64,000 nt of DNA from Paenalcaligenes hermetiae. GTDB taxonomy: Bacteria > Pseudomonadota > Gammaproteobacteria > Burkholderiales > Burkholderiaceae_B. The position numbers were made by a program, and so were the translations under genes. Positions 9,869 through 17,385 of this stretch are shown here, piece by piece. The notes under the pieces were generated by a model, which was given only the letters and a program-made list of their open reading frames with translations, was not told where the DNA came from and did no database searches. The stretch lies in assembly GCF_039543645.1 (NCBI RefSeq), contig NZ_BAABKD010000008.1, positions 62,001 through 126,000 on the forward strand, written 5' to 3'. The first letter of the stretch is position 1. Each line of letters opens with the position of its first letter.

Positions 9869-11145
9869 CCATTTTGTTTTTGTTTGTTTCTCTTTTTATT
9901 TTGATGTTTTTGGGCGTGCCGGTGGCTGTGTCGTTGGGCTTAGCAGGCTCCACCACCATTATGCTCTTTAGCCCTGACTCCGTCCGGTCTCTAGCGATCA
10001 AACTATTTGAAACGAGCGAACACTACACGTTGCTCGCTATTCCTTTTTTCTTACTCGCTGGCTCTTTTATGACCACCGGTGGGGTCGCCCGCCGCTTAAT
10101 TGACTTTGCCAATGCTTGCGTTGGCCATATTCGCGGTGGGTTAGCCATTGGCTCCGTCTTAGCCTGCATGTTATTTGCAGCATTATCCGGCTCAAGCCCT
10201 GCCACGGTAGCCGCCGTAGGCTCAATTGCTATTGCAGGCATGGTGCGCTCCGGTTACCCTCAAGAGTTTGCCGCCGGAATTGTTACCAACGCAGGAACAC
10301 TCGGGATTCTCATTCCGCCCTCTGTGGTAATGGTTGTGTATGCCGCCGCTACCGAAACCTCTCTGGGCAATCTGTTTATGGCTGGGGTGATGCCCGGTGT
10401 TTTACTAGGCGTCAGCTTAATGGTGGTCATTTATGTAATCGCCGTTAAAAAGAATCTACCGGCAATGCCACGCGTAAGCCTACGAGAATGGCTCGCTACC
10501 GCCCGCCGCGCGATCTGGGGGCTATTACTGATCTTTATCATACTAGGTGGAATTTACTCCGGTATGTTCACCCCCACCGAAGCCGCCGCTGTGGCCGCGG
10601 TGTACTCGGCCTTTATTGCACTTTTTGTCTATAAAGACATGACTTTAAGCGAAGCGCCAAAAGTCATCCTCGAGTCCGCCAAGCTCAGTATTATGCTCAT
10701 GTTCATCATTGCCAATGCTATGCTTTTTGCGCATGTGCTTACTACTGAGCAAATCCCTCAGCAAATCACGGCTTGGGTCGTCGAGGCGGGGCTAGAGCCC
10801 TGGATGTTCCTTTTAGTCGTCAACATCGTGCTTTTGATTGCTGGCGCTTTTATGGAACCATCTGCCATCATTCTAATTTTAGCCCCTATCCTGTTCCCCA
10901 TTGCCATTGAGCTAGGGGTTGATCCCATTCATCTTGGTGTCATTATGGTGGTGAATATGGAAATTGGCTTAATTACCCCACCTGTCGGGCTGAATCTATT
11001 TGTGACTTCTGCCGTAACGAATATGCCTATTCATCAGGTTATCCGTGCGGCGATGCCGTGGCTTGCTATCCTGCTGATTTTCCTCGTTATCATTACTTAC
11101 GTACCGATGGTATCACTAGGACTACCCACATTATTGGGTATGTAA
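9865..11145 (+). CDS. dctM: TRAP transporter large permease subunit DctM
   Basis: The 426-residue polytopic membrane protein has about twelve hydrophobic segments and DctM family signatures: FLGVPVAVSLGLAG near the N-terminus, the motif LSGSSPATVAAVGSIA, NAGTLGILIPPSVVMVVYA, and MEPSAIILILAPILFPIA and MEIGLITPPVGLNLFV near the C-terminus. It is the ion-coupled transport channel of the TRAP system. It overlaps dctQ by four bases and ends the operon; a long stem-loop follows the stop. Length and motifs are normal for the family. Confidence 0.95.
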   Translation: MTILFLFVSLFILMFLGVPVAVSLGLAGSTTIMLFSPDSVRSLAIKLFETSEHYTLLAIPFFLLAGSFMTTGGVARRLIDFANACVGHIRGGLAIGSVLACMLFAALSGSSPATVAAVGSIAIAGMVRSGYPQEFAAGIVTNAGTLGILIPPSVVMVVYAAATETSLGNLFMAGVMPGVLLGVSLMVVIYVIAVKKNLPAMPRVSLREWLATARRAIWGLLLIFIILGGIYSGMFTPTEAAAVAAVYSAFIALFVYKDMTLSEAPKVILESAKLSIMLMFIIANAMLFAHVLTTEQIPQQITAWVVEAGLEPWMFLLVVNIVLLIAGAFMEPSAIILILAPILFPIAIELGVDPIHLGVIMVVNMEIGLITPPVGLNLFVTSAVTNMPIHQVIRAAMPWLAILLIFLVIITYVPMVSLGLPTLLGM

Positions 11146-11150
11146 CACCA

Positions 11151-11189
11151 TCTCGCAATGCGCTCCTCTCTTATTTGCGCATTGCGAGA
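11151..11189 (+). other. Stem-loop after dctM
   Basis: TCTCGCAATGCGC and GCGCATTGCGAGA form a perfect 13-bp stem around a 13-base loop, five bases after the dctM stop. There is no T-run on either side, so it may stabilise the mRNA end or act as a weak terminator. Confidence 0.55.
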
Positions 11190-11198
11190 CAATAAGCC

Positions 11199-11230
11199 TT
11201 GACATTGTATGCGATCTTAGTTACTATAAT
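11199..11230 (+). promoter_or_regulatory. Promoter of the second initiator tRNA gene
   Basis: A consensus TTGACA (11199-11204) is followed after 17 bases by TACTAT (11222-11227); an overlapping TATAAT (11225-11230) would give a 20-base spacer. The tRNA begins nine bases later. Confidence 0.65.
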
Positions 11231-11238
11231 ATTTCTGA

Positions 11239-11315
<77 letters not shown>

Positions 11316-11320
11316 AATTC

Positions 11321-11352
11321 AAAGCCCCTGATTTTTATCAGGGGCTTTTTTT
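11321..11352 (+). terminator. Terminator of tRNA-fMet copy 2
   Basis: AAGCCCCTGAT and ATCAGGGGCTT form a perfect stem with a short T-rich loop, followed by seven T residues. It is the intact version of the terminator after copy 1. Confidence 0.9.
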
Positions 11353-11362
11353 ATTCAGACAT

Positions 11363-11393
11363 AAAAAAAGCCAGGCTCAAAACAAGCCTGGCT
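11363..11393 (-). terminator. Terminator of the pha gene cluster
   Basis: On the minus strand AGCCAGGCT and AGCCTGGCT pair around a seven-base loop and are followed by a T-run (A-run 11363-11369 on the plus strand). It lies about 50 bases after the phaR stop. Confidence 0.85.
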
Positions 11394-11442
11394 ATATTAT
11401 CTACCCTATCAGTTATAAAACTGAGCACAACTTACAAGCTCC

Positions 11443-12006
11443 TTAATCTTTTTTAGGTGGCTTTACAGGGTTTACAAAAGGGAATGCATTAAACATATTT
11501 AAGGTCTGCCCTTGCATTTGCTCTTGCATCTGCACAAACAGGTTTTTACTTTGTTCAATGTAGTTATTCATCACATTCTGTAAAACTGGGGTTTGCCCCG
11601 CCATAAATTGTGCCCAAGCCTCTGGACCAAGCTGCGAGCCATATAAGCCTTTGGATTGCTCAGCCATACGTTCCTGAATATCAATAAACGCCTGGATATT
11701 TTTCTCGATGTAGCTACCCATCAAACCTTGCATGGTGCTACCATAAAACCGAATAATTTGTGCTAATGCGTTCGCAGAAAACATAGGCACATTACCAGTT
11801 TCCTCTTCGAGAATAATTTGTAGCAATACACTACGCGTAATGTCTTCGCCAGATTTTGCATCCACTACCTGGATGGTTTCGCACGCCAATACTAACTGCT
11901 TTACATCCGCTAAAGTGATGTAAGCACTGGTTTGTGTATCATACAGGCGTCGATTTGGGTATTTTTTTATCAATCGAGCTGTGTCTGAGGTGTGTGTTTG
12001 TGTCAT
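11443..12006 (-). CDS. phaR: Polyhydroxyalkanoate synthesis repressor PhaR
   Basis: PhaR binds both PHA granules and DNA and represses phasin and other PHA genes. The N-terminal DNA-binding region carries the signature IKKYPNRRLYDTQTSAYITLADVK (about residues 13-36), followed by the PHB accumulation regulatory domain with GEDITRSVLLQIILEEE. The C-terminal part is Gln/Met-rich and helical, which fits granule binding. The length, 187 residues, is typical. It follows phaB by 39 bp and is the last gene before a terminator. Confidence 0.95.
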   Translation of the reverse strand: MTQTHTSDTARLIKKYPNRRLYDTQTSAYITLADVKQLVLACETIQVVDAKSGEDITRSVLLQIILEEETGNVPMFSANALAQIIRFYGSTMQGLMGSYIEKNIQAFIDIQERMAEQSKGLYGSQLGPEAWAQFMAGQTPVLQNVMNNYIEQSKNLFVQMQEQMQGQTLNMFNAFPFVNPVKPPKKD

Positions 12007-12045
12007 AGTTTACGTCAAATTAATAGGCTAAAACCGGCATACGGT

Positions 12046-12783
12046 TTAGCTCATGTGCAAGCCGCCATTCACAGAGAAATCGCCGCCCGTTGCAAAAGCC
12101 GCATCATCTGATGCTAACCACGCTACGATAGATGCGATTTCTTCGGGTTCGCCCAAACGACCTACAGGAATTGTGGCGACGATTTTTTCAAGTACATCTT
12201 CACGAATAGCACGCACCATATCTGTTCCAATGTAGCCAGGGGACACGGTATTAACCGTTACACCTTTAGCAGCAACTTCTTGGGCAAGCGCTTTGGTGAA
12301 ACCATGCATACCCGCTTTGGCAGCAGAATAATTCGTTTGCCCAAACTGACCTTTTTGGCCATTAACCGAGCTAATATTAATAATACGCCCCCAACCCTTT
12401 TCTGTCATGCCATCTACTACTTGCTTAGTGACATTAAACAAGCTATTTAAGTTGGTGTCTATCACCGCACGCCAGTCTTCTACACTCATACGACGGAACG
12501 TACCATCACGTGTAATCCCAGCATTGTTAACTAATACATCAACGCCCCCAAACTCCGCTTTGACCTTATCAAAAGCAGCAACGGTAGAGTCCCAATCAGT
12601 GACATCAGCAGCTGACGCATGAAAATCAAACCCCAGTTTTTTTTGCGCGTCTAACCAGTCTTGTGGGTCTCGATTAGGGGTGCATCCAGCAATGACGGTA
12701 AAGCCTGCCTGAGCTAAGCGCTGACATACAGCCGTTCCAATCCCACCCATACCCCCAGTCACGTAAGCAATTTTCGCTGTCAT
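12046..12783 (-). CDS. phaB: Acetoacetyl-CoA reductase PhaB
   Basis: This NADPH-dependent short-chain dehydrogenase makes (R)-3-hydroxybutyryl-CoA for PHA synthesis. Visible are the nucleotide-binding TGGMGGIG (about residues 10-17), NNAG at about 87-90, the catalytic Ser in NISSVNGQKGQFGQ, and YSAAK with the catalytic Tyr and Lys (about 153-157). The segment SPGYIGTDMV is characteristic of PhaB. The length, 245 residues, matches the family. AAGGAGAATTCTT precedes the ATG. It lies between phaC and phaR; no beta-ketothiolase gene (phaA) is present in the cluster, so acetoacetyl-CoA must be supplied by a thiolase encoded elsewhere. Confidence 0.96.
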   Translation of the reverse strand: MTAKIAYVTGGMGGIGTAVCQRLAQAGFTVIAGCTPNRDPQDWLDAQKKLGFDFHASAADVTDWDSTVAAFDKVKAEFGGVDVLVNNAGITRDGTFRRMSVEDWRAVIDTNLNSLFNVTKQVVDGMTEKGWGRIINISSVNGQKGQFGQTNYSAAKAGMHGFTKALAQEVAAKGVTVNTVSPGYIGTDMVRAIREDVLEKIVATIPVGRLGEPEEIASIVAWLASDDAAFATGGDFSVNGGLHMS

Positions 12784-12879
12784 AAGAATTCTCCTTTATT
12801 AATATAAATACCGTATCGCCTATTTATAGGCAATGCCAGATATAATGCCGCTGACTCGTCGTAACGAGCCAGCAAAAAA

Positions 12880-14514
12880 TTAAGCGACGGCTCTTACTTT
12901 GACGTAACGGCCTGGCGCGTCCTCAATCACGGGATAGTTTTTATTTCCAAGTGTTTTAGGTGCGGTTTTTTTCTTTCCGGCATGTGACACAAGCCATTGC
13001 ACCCAATCGCCCCACCAACTGCCATCATGTTTAGGCGCGGCTGCTAACCAATCATCAGCCATACCCGGAAAAACCGCTGTCTCGGCCGTGTCGTATGCCC
13101 AGTAATGACGACGATTTTGAGCCGGGGGGTTTATCACCCCTGCTATATGCCCTGATGCCCCTAATACGAAGCGATCTGCTCCCGGTAATAGTGCTGTACT
13201 AGCATAAGCTGTACGCCACGGCACGATGTGATCATCAATAGAGGCATACATATAAGTAGGTAAGCTAAGTTGGCTAAAATCGATAGGAATGTTGTCCACT
13301 TTCACTTTACCTGGCACTTTTAAATTATTCTCTAAATAAGTATTACGGAAATACCAGGTATAAAAAGCACCGCCTAAGTTCGTGCTATCAGCATTCCAAT
13401 ATAAAATATCAAAAGCTGGAGGCGTTTCCCCTTTTAGGTAGTTACTGGTGACGTAATTCCAAACCAGCTCCGAGGGACGTAAAAAAGAAAAAGTGGTGGC
13501 CAAATCTGATGCCAGCATGATTTTGGAACCTGATAACATCCACTCACGCAATAAAGCCGAAGCCTCGTCCACAAACACGCGCATGATCCCCACATCATGA
13601 AAATCAAGCATGGAGGTAAGTAAGGTCATGGACTGCACGGAGTTTTCGCCACGCGCTTTAGCTAAACTGAGTGCCGAAGCTAGCATAGTGCCCCCAACAC
13701 AGAAGCCTAAGGCATTAAGTTTAGCGGCACCACTAATGTCTTGTGCCACCTGCATGGATTGTAAAATACCATGTTCTAAATAATCTCCCCATGTCGCATC
13801 AAGAATGCCGTCGTCATCGTTGGGTAAAGGATTACGCCATGAAATCAAATAGACCTGCATACCTTGCTCTAAGGCATAGCGCACAAAAGAATTTTCTTGC
13901 TGCAGATCCAAAATATAATATTTATTGATATTGGGAGGAACGATAAACAAGGGGGTTTCATAAACGGAGCTTTGTTGTGGCTGATATTGAATAAGCTGCA
14001 ACAGCTCGTTTTCATACACCACAGCGCCTGGTGTTACCGCTAAGTTTTCACCGACGGCAAACTTTGATTCATCCGTTTGCTGCATGCGCCCCCGCTGCGC
14101 ATCATGAAAAAAATTCTGTAAGCCCTGAATAAGACTCTGACCCTGAGTTTGTACCGCGGTTTGCAAAGCATCCGGGTTAGTGAAAAGATAATTAGCTGGA
14201 GAGAGCGCTTCTGCCCACTGCATCGCGGCAAAGGCCAAGCGCGACTGCACTTGAGGACTATCCGTAACGGCATACGCCATTTTTTCCAGCGTATCCGCAT
14301 AAAGTTGCCAAACATGCGCACTTAATAAAGAAGACTGATCTTGAGACCAAGCCTCTGCTCTAAAGCGTCGATTACGCAAAGGCTTTAATTCGCCCTTTTG
14401 AGCCAATTGATTCAGCTCTTGCCAAGAGCGCAAAAAATCTTGTTGAATTTGCATGAGCTGCTCTTTATTAAATAAAGACGCACTCTGCCATTGACCTGAC
14501 CCGAAATAATTCAC
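12880..14514 (-). CDS. phaC: Class I polyhydroxyalkanoate synthase PhaC
   Basis: PhaC polymerises hydroxyacyl-CoA into PHA. The catalytic triad is visible: Cys in the lipase-like box GFCVGG (about residue 272), Asp in SIDDHIVPW (about 427) and His in ASGHIAGVINPP (about 456). The N-terminal part (FLRSWQELN...) is shorter than in Cupriavidus PhaC. The start is uncertain: no ATG precedes the conserved N-terminal region. GTG at 14514 has AAGG eight bases upstream and is preferred; GTG at 14523 and ATG at 14454 are alternatives. The length is about 544 residues. It heads phaC-phaB-phaR on the minus strand; the upstream stretch to pgeF is strongly AT-rich and probably holds the promoter. Confidence 0.95.
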   Translation of the reverse strand: MNYFGSGQWQSASLFNKEQLMQIQQDFLRSWQELNQLAQKGELKPLRNRRFRAEAWSQDQSSLLSAHVWQLYADTLEKMAYAVTDSPQVQSRLAFAAMQWAEALSPANYLFTNPDALQTAVQTQGQSLIQGLQNFFHDAQRGRMQQTDESKFAVGENLAVTPGAVVYENELLQLIQYQPQQSSVYETPLFIVPPNINKYYILDLQQENSFVRYALEQGMQVYLISWRNPLPNDDDGILDATWGDYLEHGILQSMQVAQDISGAAKLNALGFCVGGTMLASALSLAKARGENSVQSMTLLTSMLDFHDVGIMRVFVDEASALLREWMLSGSKIMLASDLATTFSFLRPSELVWNYVTSNYLKGETPPAFDILYWNADSTNLGGAFYTWYFRNTYLENNLKVPGKVKVDNIPIDFSQLSLPTYMYASIDDHIVPWRTAYASTALLPGADRFVLGASGHIAGVINPPAQNRRHYWAYDTAETAVFPGMADDWLAAAPKHDGSWWGDWVQWLVSHAGKKKTAPKTLGNKNYPVIEDAPGRYVKVRAVA

Positions 14515-14637
14515 CCTAAGCACCTTAGATATTGAATAAAAACTTAAAACAAAATCTGTTTCCGTGTGGTAGCAGAGCTATTTACTTTTATATTTTATAT
14601 ATACTATACACAATGCTTGGAGGGTTGTTATTTTGTT

Positions 14638-15405
14638 TTACTCTAACCAGGCAAGTGTTGCAATTCTCCCTGTGATTGGTTGACGTCTAAAAGAATAATA
14701 GTTTGCCTGCTCATCGTAAGTGCAAGCATGACTTAAATCAATAGTTATGCGATTTTTTGTTATGGTACGCAAGATTGCCACAGCAATACCGGCCAAATCG
14801 GCTTTATATTTTCCTTTTATATCCGTAGCAATAAAAAAACGCTCAAACTGAGTATTTTTATTTTTAAATGCATCTAATACCTCCTCGCCTACCTCAAAAT
14901 GGATTTGACTAATCGCAGGTCCAATCCATGCTCGCCAATATGAAGTCGTAAAACACTGTGTTTGCATTTGAAAAAATAAATTTTCAATAACCCCATTGAC
15001 TAAGCCACGCCAGCCCGCATGCGCTACACCTACAATCCGCGCCTGATCATCCGTCAGAACTATAGGTAAACAATCCGCCGTTAATATAGCTATGACCGTT
15101 TTTGGGCACATTGTCCAGGCCGCATCGGCGATGGGCGCTTGATCCCAATGATGTGCTTGCTCTAGAGGACGTCGTGCTTGATAAACTCCTGTTCCATGCA
15201 CCTGCTGTAGCCAATGAGGTACAGATGGCAAATGGCCATACAATAATTCACGATTTTGCGCCACGTGCTGTGGCTGGTCCCCACAATGCTCCCCTAGGTT
15301 TAGGCCTTGCCACCCCCCTTGGCTGTACCCGCCCTGGCGTAAGGTACTAAAGTAACGCAGGCCTGGCCATGACGGCCCAGATAAGATTTTTATGCTTCTT
15401 TCCAT
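14638..15405 (-). CDS. pgeF: Purine nucleoside phosphorylase/peptidoglycan editing factor PgeF (YfiH)
   Basis: YfiH/LACC1-family proteins act as multi-copper-type purine nucleoside phosphorylases/adenosine deaminases and limit wrong peptidoglycan precursors. Signatures are QQVHGTGV (about residues 67-74), the ligand motifs TADCLPIVL (about 109-117) and VAHAGWRGLVNGVIE (about 125-139), IGPAI, and a C-terminal TYDEQANYYSFRR. The length, 255 residues, is normal. It overlaps the 3' end of rluD by 16 bp, a conserved rluD-pgeF pairing. Confidence 0.93.
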   Translation of the reverse strand: MERSIKILSGPSWPGLRYFSTLRQGGYSQGGWQGLNLGEHCGDQPQHVAQNRELLYGHLPSVPHWLQQVHGTGVYQARRPLEQAHHWDQAPIADAAWTMCPKTVIAILTADCLPIVLTDDQARIVGVAHAGWRGLVNGVIENLFFQMQTQCFTTSYWRAWIGPAISQIHFEVGEEVLDAFKNKNTQFERFFIATDIKGKYKADLAGIAVAILRTITKNRITIDLSHACTYDEQANYYSFRRQPITGRIATLAWLE

Positions 15406-16346
15406 TGAATCTGCTCTCGTACAAAAAGATAATCAGCAGGAGGATCCTCTTGAAAATGTAAAACGCGCTCTGTAGCGGGATCTGCAAATGCTAAACGTTG
15501 GGCATGCAACATTTGACGCGAGGCTTCAGCAATCGTTTGCCCTCCATATAAAGTATCACCAAGCAACGGGTGGCCTATACTACTTAAGTGAACTCGAATC
15601 TGATGGGTACGCCCTGTTTCTAATCGACACACGACTTCTGTTACCGCTAAGCCTCGATCAAAAAGCCCCTGCTGGAGCACCTCGTAATGGGTACGTGCCT
15701 GTCTAGGAGCGATCGCATTTTGCGTTGCCATCCGTACTGGTACATGGGCATCTCTGCCCACTGGTAAGTTAATGCTATCCGAACCATAAAGAAACCCATG
15801 GCACAACGCCGTATATTGGCGTAACACGGAGCGCTCTTGCAGCTGCCGAACCAAATGAGTTTGTGCGGTTTCAGTTAAGGCCACCACCATCAGGCCCGAT
15901 GTGTCTTTATCTAGCCGATGCACAATCCCTGCCCGGGCCACCTGTGTCAATTGAGGAAAGTGATAAAGCAAACCATTTAATAATGTACCTGTCCAATTAC
16001 CTGCTCCCGGGTGTGTGACAAGACCAGCGGGCTTATTGATAACCAACCAATGCTCGGATTGCGCCACAATATCTAAGTCCATCGCCTCTGGTGCATAAGC
16101 CAGCTCCTCGGGGCGCGCCTGGGGCCAAACTTGGATAACATCCCCTGGCAAAACCTGATGGCGCGTTTTAACTATTTGGCCGTTGACACGCACATGCCCA
16201 GCCTCAATCCAAGCCTGGATACGACTGCGAGAATGCTCTGGCAGTAATTGTGCTACTGTTTTATCTAAACGTTCTGGATAAGCAGATAAAGGGATTTGAA
16301 ACTCAAAATCTGCAGGATGATGACGGTGGTCTGTTGCTAAATTCAT
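15390..16346 (-). CDS. rluD: 23S rRNA pseudouridine synthase RluD
   Basis: RluD makes pseudouridines 1911, 1915 and 1917 in helix 69 of 23S rRNA. An N-terminal S4 domain (RLDKTVAQLLPEHSRSRIQAWIEAGHV) precedes the RluA-type catalytic core with VHRLDKDTSGLMVVA (catalytic Asp) and GRTHQIRVHLSSIGHPLLGD. The 318-residue length is normal. The ATG lies 154 bp from the divergent bamD start, the standard rluD/bamD arrangement of proteobacteria, and the gene overlaps pgeF by 16 bp. Confidence 0.95.
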   Translation of the reverse strand: MNLATDHRHHPADFEFQIPLSAYPERLDKTVAQLLPEHSRSRIQAWIEAGHVRVNGQIVKTRHQVLPGDVIQVWPQARPEELAYAPEAMDLDIVAQSEHWLVINKPAGLVTHPGAGNWTGTLLNGLLYHFPQLTQVARAGIVHRLDKDTSGLMVVALTETAQTHLVRQLQERSVLRQYTALCHGFLYGSDSINLPVGRDAHVPVRMATQNAIAPRQARTHYEVLQQGLFDRGLAVTEVVCRLETGRTHQIRVHLSSIGHPLLGDTLYGGQTIAEASRQMLHAQRLAFADPATERVLHFQEDPPADYLFVREQIQWKEA

Positions 16347-16388
16347 GATAAAACCCTAATGATGGATCTAAATTTTGACATGCTTAGA

Positions 16389-16418
16389 TTGCACTGTACA
16401 GAATGACTAGTCTAGAAT
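16389..16418 (+). promoter_or_regulatory. Candidate sigma70 promoter of bamD
   Basis: TTGCAC (16389-16394) and TAGAAT (16413-16418) are separated by 18 bases. The predicted transcript would have a leader of about 75 bases before the chosen GTG start. Confidence 0.5.
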
Positions 16419-16500
16419 CCCTTTAGCCTACTAAAATACGCTATTCTTATTGGTATTGTTTTTCTTGTATAAACCATTGCTAACAGCAAAGGATGCTCTT

Positions 16501-17346
16501 GTGACGCGCTTAACCTCACCCATGACACCATTGTCTTTATTTCAACGCATCGGGCGTGCTTTTTCCATAACATGTGCCTGCTTGTTGTTAGCCGCATGTG
16601 GTACAACGAAAACCCCAACGGATCCAACGGCGGGCTGGACAGCTGAACGACTTTACCAAGACGCAAAAGCCGAAATGAGCGCAGGTAACTGGGCACAAGC
16701 TCGTACACGCTTAGAGCAGGTCGAAGCCCGCTATCCTTTTGGTATTTATGCCCAGCAAGCGCTGATTGATCAGGCTTATATCAATTGGAAAGACGAAGAG
16801 CCCGAACAAGCCTTAGCCGCTATAGATCGCTTTCAAAAGCAATACCCAAACCACCCGGGCAGCGACTATATGCTGTACTTAAAAGGACTCATTTCTTTTA
16901 CCCCGCCTAGCGCTAGCTTAATGAAATTCACCATGCAGGACCCCAGCGAACGGGACCCTAAAGGTTTAAGTGAATCTTACGAAGCATTTATGCAGCTCAT
17001 CGAGCGCTACCCAGATAGCCGCTATGCTAATGATGCGCGTTTACGTGCACGCTGGCTAGTCAACACCATCGCGCAAAACGAAGTACATGTCGCAGAATAC
17101 TACTATTCTCGCCATGCTTATGTGGCAGCAATTAACCGTGCTCAGCGCGTGATTACCGATTTCCAAGGGGTCCCCATTGCTGAACGCGCGCTCTATATTA
17201 TGTATTTGTCTTACGATAAACTAGGGCAAACTGAATTGCGTGATGATATCAAACGTGTAATGGATCAAAACTATCCCAATTCCGAGTATTTTAAAACCGG
17301 CTTAAAGAAAAAGGTTAATTACTGGAACCCAATCAACTGGTTTTAA
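16501..17346 (+). CDS. bamD: Outer membrane assembly lipoprotein BamD
   Basis: BamD is the essential lipoprotein partner of BamA in outer-membrane protein insertion. The N-terminus has a lipoprotein signal ending in the lipobox LLAAC followed by GTT. Five TPR-like helix pairs follow, with AERLYQDAKAEMSAGNWAQA, EARYPFGIYAQQA and IERYPDSRYANDAR, and the terminal YWNPINWF. I chose GTG at 16501, since AAAGGA lies seven bases upstream; ATG at 16522 is an in-frame alternative that keeps a shorter signal. The length is 281 residues. It converges on the helicase gene with a terminator between. Confidence 0.95.
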   Translation: MTRLTSPMTPLSLFQRIGRAFSITCACLLLAACGTTKTPTDPTAGWTAERLYQDAKAEMSAGNWAQARTRLEQVEARYPFGIYAQQALIDQAYINWKDEEPEQALAAIDRFQKQYPNHPGSDYMLYLKGLISFTPPSASLMKFTMQDPSERDPKGLSESYEAFMQLIERYPDSRYANDARLRARWLVNTIAQNEVHVAEYYYSRHAYVAAINRAQRVITDFQGVPIAERALYIMYLSYDKLGQTELRDDIKRVMDQNYPNSEYFKTGLKKKVNYWNPINWF

Positions 17347-17354
17347 TCCCACTC

Positions 17355-17385
17355 CACCCTGCTAGCTGGCAGGGTGCTTTTTTTT
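17355..17385. terminator. Terminator between bamD and the helicase gene
   Basis: CACCCTG and CAGGGTG pair around an 8-base loop and are followed by a run of eight T on the plus strand. The loop contains the stop codon of the converging helicase gene, so the two transcripts end within a few bases of each other. Confidence 0.85.
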
